From Rhodococcus wratislaviensis (GTDB lineage: Bacteria > Actinomycetota > Actinomycetes > Mycobacteriales > Mycobacteriaceae): 64,000 nucleotides of DNA. The stretch lies in assembly GCF_900455735.1 (NCBI RefSeq), contig NZ_UAUI01000007.1, forward strand, positions 62,001 to 126,000, given 5' to 3'. The notes beneath the pieces were generated by a model. The model did not search any database and was not told where the DNA came from. It worked only from the letters and a program-made list of their open reading frames with translations. The position numbers and the translations under genes are program-made. This document shows positions 51,538 through 61,056 of this stretch, piece by piece; within the stretch, counting starts at the first letter, position 1; every line of letters starts with the position of its first letter.

Positions 51538-53603
51538 AATCGGCCGCCCCCACTGATCCGGCCGGAGCTGCTCGGCCCGCCGAAGGACCGCGGACCGCTG
51601 CTGCGGCCGCCGCCGGAGCCCCGGCTTCCCCAGTTGCCGCCGCCGCTGAACCCGCCGCGCAGGATGCTGTCGATCAGAATGCCGCCGAGGATCGCTCCGG
51701 TGGCATTCCCGCCACCGCCACCGCCACCGCTTCCGGGCCCGGGGCGCTGGCGGGACTCCCAGCGGCTCACGTCGTTCTGCGCCAGGCGCAGTGCGTCGGC
51801 TGCCAGCCCGGCCGCGGCCTGAGCGTGCTGCAGCGCGCGCGAGGGGTCGGTGGGGCGCAGTTGCTGTGCGCCCGCCAGGTGCCGCTGCGCCTCGGTGAGG
51901 CGGGTCCGGGCGTCCGCTCCCACCGCGCCGCGCCGGGTGCCGATGAAGTCCGACGCCGCCGTGACCTGCGACTGGGCGGCTGTGAGGTCCTGCGCGAGAC
52001 GCTGCTGTGCACGCTCGGCCTGCTGCCGGGATTCCTGCGCCTCGGCGAGGACGGCGTCGAGTTCCGCGTCTGCCTTGACGATCTGGGTGAAGCTGCCGAG
52101 CGGGTCGGTGTCCGCGGCGGTCCGGGCCGCCGCCAGCGCTGTCTCGGCCGCGGCGCGGGCCGACGCGAGCCGGTCCCCGCCCTGCTCGGTGAACTGGGCC
52201 GCGGCCGCGATCCCGGCCTCCACGTCGGTGATCGCGGCCGGCAGCGTGGCGATGGCGTGCCGGATGTCCTCCGCGGCGTGGTCGACGGCGTCGAGCAGCG
52301 TCCGGGCCTGTTCGAGGGCGCCCTCGGCTCCGCGGATCGCCGACACCGCCGGCCCCTGCTTTCCGGGCGGCAGCGTGATCGCGTCCCGGCCGTCGGCCAC
52401 GGCCCGTTCCGCGAACGCGAGCCGCTCCTCCGCCATCGTCACGTTGTGGGCGACGGAAGCGAGTGCGGCGGCGGGAAATTCGGTCTGCAGGGTGGCGAGA
52501 GTCTGCGTGGAATCGGGGATGCGTACGGTCAGCGCGACCATGTCCCGGGTGAGCGCGTCGAGTCGGTCGGGGGCGTTGATCAGCAGGTCCCGGAGCCCGT
52601 CGAACTCCTGCACCCTCTCGTTGAGTTCGCGGTCGGCGCGCCCGCACGAGGTGATGACGTCGATGAGCATCTCCCGCTGCTGTTGCGGGGTCTCGGGAAT
52701 CGCGTCGTCGAGTCGCTGACGGACGGTGAACGCGGCCGCGAGTGTCGACTTCGCCTTGTCGAACGCCGCCGTGAACGACGCCGTGGCCTGCTCGCCGAAT
52801 TCGCCGCGGGCCAGTTCGAGTTCCTCCTGGCTCGTGCGCAGCGCGTCGTCGGTCTCGACGAGCACCTCCTTGGCGCGCTCGTCCAGGGTCGGCAGCGGGA
52901 GTGCCGTCAGCGCGGCCGTGTCCTCGGGGCTGATGCTGCGCGCCGCCTCGACCCCGGCCCGGGTGCGGTCGTGCTTCTTCTTCCGCGAATACAGCACGAC
53001 CCCGCCCGCACCCACGACGACCACACCGCCGCCGATCAGCAGAGTGCGCACCGACATTCCCTCGCCCGGAGTCATCGCGTCGCCCAGCCCGCCCGCCGCG
53101 GCGATCGCGCCCCCGGCCCAGTCCTCCTCGCGCAGAGCGGGTTCCACCGCATCCACCCGGATCGACTCGGCCTCGTCGCTGGTGATCTCCGACAGCCCGT
53201 CCGGCGCGATGAGGGCGTACTCGCGGTCGACCGTCGCGACCGCGAGCAGGGCGTCGCGGTCGCCGAGCGAGGAGGCCTGCGCCGTCTGATCCGCCCACGG
53301 ACCGGCGCCGAGCCCGTTGAAGTCGGGCACGTACACCACCCACAACCGCACCTTGTGCTCGTCGTACAGCTGGTCGATCGCGGCCTGGACGTCGCTCTGC
53401 TGGTCGGCGTCGAGCACGCCGACGGTGTCCGTGATCTGACCGGGAAGACGGAACGGTGCGTCCGCCGAGGCGATCGCAGGAGAGAACAGGATCGCCACGA
53501 GAGTCAGGAGTGCGGAGACGGCGCCGAGGGCGGCGAACCGCCGAGCGCGGGGAAGTCGGGGGCGGGACGACGGCGTCTGCTCGAGGCGCGGTGCGAGTGG
53601 CAT
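51534..53603 (-). CDS. TPM-domain membrane protein with long coiled-coil region
   Basis: A 689-residue protein. A signal peptide or anchor (AALGAVSALLTLVAILFSPAIASA) precedes a TPM domain (about 52-175: GQITDTVGVLDADQQSDVQAAIDQLYDEHKVRLWVVYVPDFNGL). One membrane helix (about 185-205) leads to a basic RKKKHDRTRAG stop. A roughly 380-residue Ala/Gln/Glu-rich helical region, predicted coiled coil, follows, and the C-terminus is Gly/Ser-rich (about 620-689). TPM domains are seen in photosystem repair and secretion. From memory a relative sits near dgt and dnaG in mycobacteria. Function unknown. Confidence 0.8.
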   Translation of the reverse strand: MPLAPRLEQTPSSRPRLPRARRFAALGAVSALLTLVAILFSPAIASADAPFRLPGQITDTVGVLDADQQSDVQAAIDQLYDEHKVRLWVVYVPDFNGLGAGPWADQTAQASSLGDRDALLAVATVDREYALIAPDGLSEITSDEAESIRVDAVEPALREEDWAGGAIAAAGGLGDAMTPGEGMSVRTLLIGGGVVVVGAGGVVLYSRKKKHDRTRAGVEAARSISPEDTAALTALPLPTLDERAKEVLVETDDALRTSQEELELARGEFGEQATASFTAAFDKAKSTLAAAFTVRQRLDDAIPETPQQQREMLIDVITSCGRADRELNERVQEFDGLRDLLINAPDRLDALTRDMVALTVRIPDSTQTLATLQTEFPAAALASVAHNVTMAEERLAFAERAVADGRDAITLPPGKQGPAVSAIRGAEGALEQARTLLDAVDHAAEDIRHAIATLPAAITDVEAGIAAAAQFTEQGGDRLASARAAAETALAAARTAADTDPLGSFTQIVKADAELDAVLAEAQESRQQAERAQQRLAQDLTAAQSQVTAASDFIGTRRGAVGADARTRLTEAQRHLAGAQQLRPTDPSRALQHAQAAAGLAADALRLAQNDVSRWESRQRPGPGSGGGGGGGNATGAILGGILIDSILRGGFSGGGNWGSRGSGGGRSSGPRSFGGPSSSGRISGGGRF

Positions 53604-53672
53604 GGCAGCAAATCTATCGGGTGTGGCGAGTCGTCATCGGGACAGTTCGGCGACAGCTGGCAGAATCAGGGA

Positions 53673-54365
53673 GTGAATTCTGCACCGAGCCGTGAACGCC
53701 ACGACCTCCCGCGCCGTCCCGCGCACCTGGGGTTCGCCGGCACGCTGGCCCGGTGGACCCGCCGGATCATCGCCGGCGTGGTCCTCCTCGCCGCCGCGCT
53801 GGTGCTCGGCACCGCGGTCCGGGTGTGGCAGGTCGCGCGGATCGACGACACGTCCGCCGCCGACGCGATCGTCGTGCTCGGCGCCGCCCAGTACTCGGGA
53901 ACCCCGTCGTCGGTGTTCGAGGCCCGGCTCGAGCAGGCGTACAAGCTGTACGAGCGTGGGGTGGCCCCCGAGGTCATCACGGTCGGCGGCAAGCAGGAGG
54001 GCGACGAGTACACCGAGGCCGCGTCCGGCAAGAACTACCTGATCTCGCGGGGCGTCCCCGCCGACAGCATCACCGCGGTCGAGGAGGGCTCCGACACCCT
54101 GCTCAGCATCGAGGCGGTGAGTGAGGCGATGGGGGAGCAGGGCATCGATTCGGCGGTTCTCGTCAGCGACCCCTGGCATTCGCTGCGGACCCGGACGATG
54201 GCACGCGACGCCGGACTCGACGCCTGGACGGCGCCCACCCGGCAGGGGCCCGCCGTGTTCACCCGCGAATCCCAGTTGCACGGAATCGCCCGGGAGACAG
54301 GGGCGTTGATCTGGTACCAGCTCACCCACTTCTCGGCCGACTTCCCCTACACGGCGGGACAGTAG
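53673..54365 (+). CDS. YdcF/SanA-like DUF218 membrane protein
   Basis: A 230-residue protein with a membrane helix (about 28-52: [21 protein letters not shown]) and a DUF218 domain: [87 protein letters not shown], then [24 protein letters not shown]. The family is linked to envelope integrity. GTG start with CAGAAT 6 bases upstream, a leaderless pattern. It is separated from dgt by 7 bases and is probably co-transcribed. Confidence 0.82.
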   Translation: MNSAPSRERHDLPRRPAHLGFAGTLARWTRRIIAGVVLLAAALVLGTAVRVWQVARIDDTSAADAIVVLGAAQYSGTPSSVFEARLEQAYKLYERGVAPEVITVGGKQEGDEYTEAASGKNYLISRGVPADSITAVEEGSDTLLSIEAVSEAMGEQGIDSAVLVSDPWHSLRTRTMARDAGLDAWTAPTRQGPAVFTRESQLHGIARETGALIWYQLTHFSADFPYTAGQ

Positions 54366-54372
54366 ACATTCG

Positions 54373-55671
54373 ATGACAGCACACACGACACCACTCGGCG
54401 ACGTGTACTCCGCGCACGACGTCGCCCGCCGGGTCCGCGAGGCACCGAAACGGGCGGGGATCCCGGGCAGTCAGATCGCCGCCGCGCAACACCGCTCCGT
54501 CTTCTCCCGCGACCGCGCCCGCGTCCAGCACTCGGCCGCCCTCCGCAGACTCGCGGACAAGACGCAGGTGGTGGGCCCCCGGGACGGTGACACTCCGCGG
54601 ACGCGGTTGACGCACTCGATCGAGGTGGCGCAGATCGGCCGCGGGATCGCCGACGGTCTCGGCTGCGATCCCGATCTGGTCGACCTCGCCGGCCTCGCGC
54701 ACGACATCGGTCACCCGCCGTACGGCCACAACGGGGAGAAGGCCCTCGACGAGGTCGCGGAAAGCTGCGGCGGGTTCGAGGGCAACGCCCAGAATCTGCG
54801 CATCCTCACGAGCCTCGAACCGAAGGTGCTCTACCCCGACGGAAGCAGTGCCGGGCTCAACCTGACCCGCGCGTCGCTGGACGCGGCGATCAAATACCCG
54901 TGGACCCGGCCCCGCCCCGGCGCGAAGTTCGGGGCCTACGACGACGACGCCGACGTGCTCGCGTGGATCCGGGAGGGCGCCCCCGACGGCCACCAGTGCC
55001 TCGAGGCGCAGGTCATGGATTGGGCCGACGACGTCGCCTACTCCGTGCACGACGTCGAGGACGGCGTGATCGACGGACGCATCGATCTGCGTTCGCTGGC
55101 CGACCCGGTGGATCAGCGGGCACTCGCCGAGTTCGGTGCGTCGGAGTTCCCGGGACTCGACGTCGAGGAACTCGTCGAGGCCGCGACGCGGTTGAGTCTT
55201 CTGCCCGTCGTCGTCGAGGTGGGCAGCTACGACGGCACGCTCACCAGTTCGGTCGCCCTGAAGAACCTCACCAGCGAACTCGTCGGCCGGTTCGCGACCG
55301 CCGCGATCATCGGGACCCGCGACGTCCACGGCGACAAGCCGGTCGCCCGGTACGACGCCGACCTGGTGGTCCCGCCGGTGGTCGCGGCGGAGGTGGCACT
55401 GCTCAAGACGTTCGCCCTGAACTACGTGATGTCGGATGCCGGCCACCGGGCGCGGCAGGCACGCCAGCGTGACCGCGTCCACCGCGTCGCCGAATGGCTG
55501 CTCGCGACCGCACCCGCCGGTCTCGACCCCATCCTGGTTCCCGCCTGGAACGCCGCGGCCGACGACCCCGCACGGGTCCGGGTCGTCGTCGACCAGATTG
55601 CCTCCTACACCGAGAGCAGGCTCGAACGCGTCGACAAGTCCAGTCTGGGAGCCCAGGCGAGCTGGGGCTGA
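54373..55671 (+). CDS. dgt: Deoxyguanosinetriphosphate triphosphohydrolase-like protein (Dgt)
   Basis: A 432-residue HD-domain dNTPase. Metal residues are H81, H110-D111 ([18 protein letters not shown]) and a later Asp ([17 protein letters not shown]). The N-terminus [45 protein letters not shown] is typical. It cuts dGTP to deoxyguanosine and triphosphate in relatives. It precedes the lipase gene and dnaG, the order dgt-dnaG being shared with mycobacteria. Confidence 0.9.
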   Translation: MTAHTTPLGDVYSAHDVARRVREAPKRAGIPGSQIAAAQHRSVFSRDRARVQHSAALRRLADKTQVVGPRDGDTPRTRLTHSIEVAQIGRGIADGLGCDPDLVDLAGLAHDIGHPPYGHNGEKALDEVAESCGGFEGNAQNLRILTSLEPKVLYPDGSSAGLNLTRASLDAAIKYPWTRPRPGAKFGAYDDDADVLAWIREGAPDGHQCLEAQVMDWADDVAYSVHDVEDGVIDGRIDLRSLADPVDQRALAEFGASEFPGLDVEELVEAATRLSLLPVVVEVGSYDGTLTSSVALKNLTSELVGRFATAAIIGTRDVHGDKPVARYDADLVVPPVVAAEVALLKTFALNYVMSDAGHRARQARQRDRVHRVAEWLLATAPAGLDPILVPAWNAAADDPARVRVVVDQIASYTESRLERVDKSSLGAQASWG

Positions 55672-55758
55672 CAAAGTCGGAAGTCGGACCCGTCCGCCCG
55701 GCGCGGTGCTACGAATAGGTCTACAGACAGCTCGCCCCCCAATGGTCAGGGAGACCGG

Positions 55759-56964
55759 ATGAAGTCTGCAGTGCGCAAGATCATCGGTTCGACGTCCGCA
55801 GCGCTGGCGGTGGCGGTCGGTGCCGCCCTGCTTGCCCCACCCGCGGCGCAGGCCGCGCCCGCGTACCCGTTCGCGGACCCCGACCCGTTCTACGGTGCGC
55901 CCGCCGACGTCGGGGCACGCGCCGACGGCGACGTGCTGGCGAGCCGACCGGTCGCCGCCACGGGTTTCCCCACCGCCGACGCCTGGCAGGTGAAGTACAA
56001 GTCGACCAACTCCGCCGGAGCGCCCATCGCCGCGGTCACCACGGTGCTGGTACCCCGCGGCGCTCCCGCGAACCGGCCGCTCGTGTCCTATCAGCCGTTC
56101 GTCAACGCGCTCGGGCTGGAGTGCGCGCCGTCGCATCAGCTGTTCAACGGCGGAATCCAAGAGGGGCCCGCCCTCAACGCCCTGCTCGCGCGGGGCTGGG
56201 CCGTCGCCGTGCCCGACCACCTCGGACCGACCAGCGCGTACGGGGCCGCGAAACTCGGCGGCAGGCTCGTCCTCGACGGCATCCGCGCCGCGCAGCGGCT
56301 CCCGGAGGCCGGTCTCGGGGGCAGTCCGATCGGGCTGGCGGGCTACTCGGGTGGCGCCATGGCGACCAACTGGGCTGCGGCACTCGCACCCACCTACGCC
56401 CCGGAACTGAACATCGTGGGCGCCGCCCAGGGCGGCACCCCGGTCAACATCGGTGAACTGGCCGACCGTCTGGGCGGCACCCGCTCGCAGGCGTTCGGGC
56501 TGGGGTTCGCGGCCGCCATCGGGCTCGAGCGTGAATACCCGACGCGTTCACCGCTCGGGGACGGCCTCAACGGCGACGGACTCGCCCTGCGGGCGCAGAT
56601 GAGCAACATGTGCACCGATTCGATCCTCGGTGCCGGTGCGGGGAAGTCGCTGCCCGACCTGACCAACGGTCCCGGTATTCTCGCCGACCCGTCCGGCCGC
56701 GCGGTGATGGACGAGAACAGCGTCGAACTGTATCCGGGAGTCCCGAGGACGCCGATGTTCGTCTGGCACGGCAGCGCGGACCCCCTCGTCGCGATCGGGC
56801 CGGTGCAGAACACCGTCGCCCGGTACTGCTCACAGGGTGCGCGAGTGCAGTTCGACGTGATCCCGGGCGCCGACCACGGTACCGCCACCATGCTCGGTGC
56901 CGGCCCTGCATTCGGCTATCTCGGCGACCGATTCGCCGGGATTCCCGCCCCGTCGAACTGCTGA
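55759..56964 (+). CDS. Secreted lipase (LIP family)
   Basis: A 401-residue secreted enzyme. A Sec signal peptide of 32 residues ends AQA before APAYPFADPD. The LIP domain has the nucleophile elbow GYSGGA (S197), VPDHLGPTSAYG, and probable acid/base in HGSADPLV and PGADHGTA. Cysteines suggest one or two disulfides. AGGGAG lies 5 bases before the ATG. It stands between dgt and dnaG, where the mycobacterial order has no such gene to my recollection, so it may be a lineage-specific insertion. Confidence 0.85.
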   Translation: MKSAVRKIIGSTSAALAVAVGAALLAPPAAQAAPAYPFADPDPFYGAPADVGARADGDVLASRPVAATGFPTADAWQVKYKSTNSAGAPIAAVTTVLVPRGAPANRPLVSYQPFVNALGLECAPSHQLFNGGIQEGPALNALLARGWAVAVPDHLGPTSAYGAAKLGGRLVLDGIRAAQRLPEAGLGGSPIGLAGYSGGAMATNWAAALAPTYAPELNIVGAAQGGTPVNIGELADRLGGTRSQAFGLGFAAAIGLEREYPTRSPLGDGLNGDGLALRAQMSNMCTDSILGAGAGKSLPDLTNGPGILADPSGRAVMDENSVELYPGVPRTPMFVWHGSADPLVAIGPVQNTVARYCSQGARVQFDVIPGADHGTATMLGAGPAFGYLGDRFAGIPAPSNC

Positions 56965-57012
56965 CCTGGAGGGGGGAGTTCGGGCTCCGGCGGAGCGCCT
57001 AGACTGTCGTTC

Positions 57013-58947
57013 GTGGCTGGCAGAATCCCTGATCGTGACGTTGCGGCCATTCGCGAGCGCACACGGATCGAGGACATCGTGGGGGAGTACGTCTCCCTCA
57101 AGCGTGCGGGCGGCGACTCCATGAAGGGGCTGTGCCCGTTCCACGACGAGAAGTCGCCGTCGTTCCACGTCCGCCCCAACCACGGGCACTACCACTGCTT
57201 CGGGTGCGGTGAGGGCGGCGACGTCTACTCCTTCCTCCAGAAGATCGACCACATCAGTTTCGTCGAGGCCGTCGAGCAGCTCGCCGACCGGTTGAACTAC
57301 ACCATCTCGTACGAGGGCGGCGGCACCTCGGTGCAACGCGACCGCGGCACCCGCTCGAGGCTGGTCGCGGCGAACGCGGCCGCGCAGGAGTTCTACTCGG
57401 CGCGCCTGCAGGAACCCGACGCGCAGGCCGCCCGCGACTACCTGACGGAACGGAACTTCGACGCGCAGGCCGCGCAGCAGTTCGGGTGCGGGTATGCACC
57501 CGATGGCTGGGACATCCTCACGAAGCACCTGCTGGGCAAGGGTTTCGACGTCAAGGAACTCGAGGCCGCGGGCCTGTCGAAAGCCGGGCGGCGCGGTCAC
57601 ATCGACCGCTTCCACCGGCGCCTGCTCTGGCCCATCCGGAACCTGTCCGGCGATGTAATCGGGTTCGGTGCCCGCAAGTTGTTCGACGACGACACCATGC
57701 CCGGCAAGTACGTCAACACGCCGGAAACCATGCTGTACAAGAAGTCTCAGGTGCTGTTCGGGCTCGACCTCGCCAAGCGCGACATCGCCAAGGGGCATCA
57801 GGCCGTGGTGGTCGAGGGATACACCGACGTCATGGCGATGCACCTGGCCGGGGTCAAGACCGCCGTCGCCGCCTGCGGCACCGCCTTCGGTGAGGACCAC
57901 CTCGCGATGCTGCGGCGACTGCTGATGGACGACAGCTACTTTCGCGGCGAGATCATCTACACGTTCGACGGGGACGCCGCAGGCCAGGCCGCCGCGATGA
58001 AGGCGTTCGAGGGTGACCAGAAGATGGCCGGGCAGACCTTCGTCGCCGTGGCACCCGAGGGCATGGACCCGTGCGAGTTGCGGCAGAAGTCCGGTGACGC
58101 CGCCGTCCGCGACCTGGTGGCGCGTCGCACACCGATGTTCGAGTTCGTGGTCAAGTCGATTCTCACCGAGCACGACCTCGAGACCGCCGAGGGCCGGGTC
58201 GAGGCGCTCCGGCGCACCGTGCCGGTGGTCGCCCAGATCAAGGAAGCGACGTTGCGTGACAGCTACGCCGTCCAATTGTCCGGCTGGGTGGGCTGGGACG
58301 ACATCGCCGCGGTCCGGCAACGGGTGCGGGACGAGGCGCGCAAGCGGGCGTCCACCCGCGGGTCGCTGCCCGCGCCGCTGAAGAAGAAGGCGGCCCGGGA
58401 CGCGGACCAGGACACACCGCAGTTGCCGGTCGGGCTCACCCGGCCGCGGCCGAACGATCCGACGTTGTGGGCACAGCGCGAGGCACTGAAGGGTGCATTG
58501 CAGTACCCGTCGATCGCGGGCACCGTGTTCGACTCGCTGCCGGTGGAGACGTTCACGCATCCCACCTATGTCGTGATCCGTGAGTCGATGATCGCGTCCG
58601 GCGGCACCAGCGCAGGACTCGGCGGCGGCGAGTGGGTCGACGCGGTCAGCCGCGGTGTCGACGACGTCACCGCGGCGTCGCTCGTGTCGGAACTCGCCGT
58701 CGAGCCGTTGCCCGCCGAAGAGGACACCGTGCCGCGATACATTTCCGGCGTGATCGCACGCTTGCAGGAGGTGTGGGTGGGGGAGCAGGTGGCGGAACTG
58801 AAGTCCAAGCTGCAGCGCATCTCACCGGCGACGGCGTCGGACGAGTTCCATTCACTGCTCGGCGACCTCGTCGCCCTGGAGCAGTACCGCCGCAGCCTGC
58901 TCGATCAGGCGATCGGCGATACCAACCGGGACGGGATGGCCGGCTGA
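57013..58947 (+). CDS. dnaG: DNA primase DnaG
   Basis: A 644-residue primase. The CHC2 zinc domain has C41, H44, C62 and C65 (CPFHDEKSPSFH...CFGCGEGGD). The catalytic core has a TOPRIM segment (VVVEGYTDVMAMHLAGVKTAVAACGTAFGEDHL) and IIYTFDGDAAG. The C-terminal helicase-binding domain is variable. GTG start with TAGACT 7 bases upstream, a leaderless pattern. It is followed convergently by a small membrane protein. Confidence 0.95.
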   Translation: MAGRIPDRDVAAIRERTRIEDIVGEYVSLKRAGGDSMKGLCPFHDEKSPSFHVRPNHGHYHCFGCGEGGDVYSFLQKIDHISFVEAVEQLADRLNYTISYEGGGTSVQRDRGTRSRLVAANAAAQEFYSARLQEPDAQAARDYLTERNFDAQAAQQFGCGYAPDGWDILTKHLLGKGFDVKELEAAGLSKAGRRGHIDRFHRRLLWPIRNLSGDVIGFGARKLFDDDTMPGKYVNTPETMLYKKSQVLFGLDLAKRDIAKGHQAVVVEGYTDVMAMHLAGVKTAVAACGTAFGEDHLAMLRRLLMDDSYFRGEIIYTFDGDAAGQAAAMKAFEGDQKMAGQTFVAVAPEGMDPCELRQKSGDAAVRDLVARRTPMFEFVVKSILTEHDLETAEGRVEALRRTVPVVAQIKEATLRDSYAVQLSGWVGWDDIAAVRQRVRDEARKRASTRGSLPAPLKKKAARDADQDTPQLPVGLTRPRPNDPTLWAQREALKGALQYPSIAGTVFDSLPVETFTHPTYVVIRESMIASGGTSAGLGGGEWVDAVSRGVDDVTAASLVSELAVEPLPAEEDTVPRYISGVIARLQEVWVGEQVAELKSKLQRISPATASDEFHSLLGDLVALEQYRRSLLDQAIGDTNRDGMAG

Positions 58948-58962
58948 ACCGGCTACTGCCTG

Positions 58963-59211
58963 CTACTTCTTCTTGAGCTGATCCTGGGGAACCAGGATGG
59001 TCGTGTCCTCGTCGAGCGGCTTCATGGGTTCGAGCTTCGGCTGAGTGTTCAGGGAGTCGGACAGCTTCTGACGCGACATCTGCAGCACCTTCTTCGTGGC
59101 CGGGCTGGTGGCCACGGCCTTGGTGGCCCGGCTGATCTGTTCGTAACGCGCACGTCCTGCTCGCGTACCCAGCACGTACCCCGCAGCGATACCGATCAAC
59201 AACCGCATCAT
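58963..59211 (-). CDS. Small membrane-associated protein
   Basis: An 82-residue protein starting MMRLLIGIAAGYVLGTRAGRARYE, a short hydrophobic segment with a glycine-zipper-like pattern. A charged, helical tail ends in KKK. GGAGG lies 8 bases before ATG 59211. A similarly placed small gene occurs next to dnaG in mycobacteria (from memory). Function unknown; possibly a YtxH-like envelope protein. Confidence 0.68.
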   Translation of the reverse strand: MMRLLIGIAAGYVLGTRAGRARYEQISRATKAVATSPATKKVLQMSRQKLSDSLNTQPKLEPMKPLDEDTTILVPQDQLKKK

Positions 59212-59349
59212 TCCCGCTTCCTCCCGACGCACAACGACCTGCACCCATCCTGCCTGATGCGTCGACAGGCAGGCGATTTGGTACTGGGGTGGGGCTATGC
59301 GCTACAGTTTCTCTCGCATCGCCGGGAACGGCGAAGCACAGCAGAATAA

Positions 59350-59422
59350 TCCCCTGTAGCTCAATTGGCAGAGCTTCCGACTGTTAATCGGACGGTTGCT
59401 GGTTCGAGTCCAGCCGGGGGAG
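59350..59422 (+). tRNA. tRNA-Asn (GTT)
   Basis: A 73-base cloverleaf. The acceptor stem pairs TCCCCTG with CGGGGGA, with one G-T pair. The D loop has AGCTCAATTGGCAGAGC, the anticodon loop CTGTTAA carries GTT (59383-59385), and the T arm is GCTGG-TTCGAGT-CCAGC. CCA is not fully encoded; the 3' end reads G-CA. Confidence 0.95.
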
Positions 59423-59427
59423 CATCG

Positions 59428-59460
59428 AAACCCCGTCCGGTTCGTCCGGGCGGGGTTTTC
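59428..59460 (+). terminator. Rho-independent terminator of tRNA-Asn
   Basis: A stem of CCCCGTCCGG paired with CCGGGCGGGG around a TTCGT loop is followed by TTTTC, a classical U-tract terminator. Confidence 0.8.
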
Positions 59461-59546
59461 TGCTGCGCCCGGCCAATTCGGATCGGTGCGTCTCCCGGGC
59501 GAGTACATTCCCGCTGTATCGGCAGCAATCGACCGCGGGGTGTGCG

Positions 59547-60716
59547 ATGAGCGAGGACGGCGGCGAAACCGAGCGGACAGGGTCGATCGGGCGCTTCGGC
59601 ACGAGCGACGCCCCGCGGTGGCTGCTGCCCTCGATCCTCTACGTTCTGCTGGCCGTCGCCGCCTACCAGCTGTCGGGTTGGCTGTTCGTCAACCTGCGGA
59701 GCTTTCTGGGGTTGCTGTTCCTCGCGTGGTTGTTCAGTATCACCATCGAACCGGTCGTCGACTGGCTCGAGCGCCGGGGTTTGCGGCGCGGCGCCGCCAC
59801 CGGACTGGTGCTGTTCGCACTGTTCGTCTTCGCCATCGGATTCCTGGCGCTGTTCGGGACACTGCTCGCCCAGCAACTCGCTCAGCTCCTCAAGGCCCTG
59901 CCGGGTGCGTTGTCCTCGGTCACCGACTGGTCCAATCGTGTGTTCGACACCGACTTCGCGACCGGTGAGGATCTGATCCACCTCACGCCCGAAACCATCC
60001 GGGACCTCGCCGAGCGATTCACGCCGGGAGTTCTGGGTGTGTTGTCCTCGCTGCTCGGCGTCGTGTTCCAGATGCTGACGCTGCTGCTGTTCGTGTTCTA
60101 CATGTCCGCGCAGGGGCCGGCCCTTCGCCGCACGATCTCGAGCTGGTTTCCGGCGCGGCAGCAGCGGGTCTTCTCGGTGGTCTGGGAGATCTCGGTCGAG
60201 AAGGCCGGCGGATACGTGGTGTCGCGGCTGATCCTCGCTGCGGTGAGTTCGGTCGCCACCGGCATCTTCCTCGTGGCGATCGGCGTGCCCTACTGGCTTC
60301 CGCTGGCACTGTGGACCGGCGTCGTCTCCCAGTTCGTCCCCACCCTGGGCACCTACCTCGCGATCGCTCTCCCCGCGATCATCGCGGCCGCGTCCCAGCC
60401 GATGGACGGTGTGTGGGTGATCGTGTTCGGAACCGTCTACCAGCAGATCGAGAACTACGTGCTGCACCCGCGCATCACGTCGGCGACGGTCTCGATCCAC
60501 CCCGCGGTCGCGTTCGGATCGGTGATCGTGGGCGCCTCGCTGTTCGGCCCGGTCGGCGCCCTGGTGTCGGTGCCGGTGGTCGCCGCGATCGAGGCCCTCG
60601 TCGAAACGTACGGGCGACGGTACGAACTCGTCGCCGACGCGCCGGCGCCGGTCGCGCCAGTCGAACCGCGCACACACGCGAGCGACGGCAAACGCCGCGA
60701 CGGCGAGGACGAGTAG
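59547..60716 (+). CDS. AI-2E family transporter-like permease
   Basis: A 389-residue protein of the AI-2E / UPF0118 family with about seven or eight membrane helices. The family segment FVPTLGTYLAIALPAIIAAASQPMDGVWVIVFGTVYQQIENYVLHPRI is present in full, with PVGALVSVPVVAAIEALVETYGRRY at the end. N- and C-termini are charged and cytosolic. Relatives move autoinducer-2 or act as sodium/proton antiporters; substrate cannot be assigned. It lies between the two tRNA genes. Confidence 0.83.
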   Translation: MSEDGGETERTGSIGRFGTSDAPRWLLPSILYVLLAVAAYQLSGWLFVNLRSFLGLLFLAWLFSITIEPVVDWLERRGLRRGAATGLVLFALFVFAIGFLALFGTLLAQQLAQLLKALPGALSSVTDWSNRVFDTDFATGEDLIHLTPETIRDLAERFTPGVLGVLSSLLGVVFQMLTLLLFVFYMSAQGPALRRTISSWFPARQQRVFSVVWEISVEKAGGYVVSRLILAAVSSVATGIFLVAIGVPYWLPLALWTGVVSQFVPTLGTYLAIALPAIIAAASQPMDGVWVIVFGTVYQQIENYVLHPRITSATVSIHPAVAFGSVIVGASLFGPVGALVSVPVVAAIEALVETYGRRYELVADAPAPVAPVEPRTHASDGKRRDGEDE

Positions 60717-60892
60717 ACCGGCCACGTTGAACGCGAGGATCGGCACCGTCCGTCCCGGCATCGGCTGCGGATGCGACAACCCCGGTCCGCCGACCCCGAA
60801 AAGTCCTGTCAGGGCGGGCTTCGTCCCGGCTACGCGCCCACGGCGGGCGCACGGTAACATCGGCACGCCGCGATCGCGAGTAGTGCGGCGAT

Positions 60893-60966
60893 GGGGCGGT
60901 AGCTCAGTCGGTTAGAGCCGTGGACTCATAATCCATTGGTCGCGGGTTCGAGCCCCGCCCGCCCCA
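60893..60966 (+). tRNA. tRNA with CAT anticodon (Met, or Ile2)
   Basis: A 74-base cloverleaf. The acceptor stem pairs GGGGCGG with CCGCCCC, the discriminator is A, and CC follows. D arm AGCTCAGTCGGTTAGAGC, anticodon loop CTCATAA (CAT at 60927-60929), T arm GCGGG-TTCGAGC-CCCGC. The loop and extra arm (ATTGGTC) resemble both elongator tRNA-Met and the tRNA-Ile2 that needs lysidine at C34. The choice is left open. A -10-like TAACAT lies about 33 bases upstream. Confidence 0.9.
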
Positions 60967-61056
60967 CCGATATCGGCTGCCGGTGCCGACGCCGCCGAGT
61001 CGGTGTCTGCCACTGCTCGTCGACAGTTCGCGAGACCCGTCAGAGAATCGGGCGGA

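Noticed and set aside
51009..54365. 1118-codon plus-strand frame ending with the YdcF-like protein
   Set aside because: Only the last 230 codons have family motifs; the rest is antisense to the TPM and lipoprotein genes. The true start is GTG 53673.
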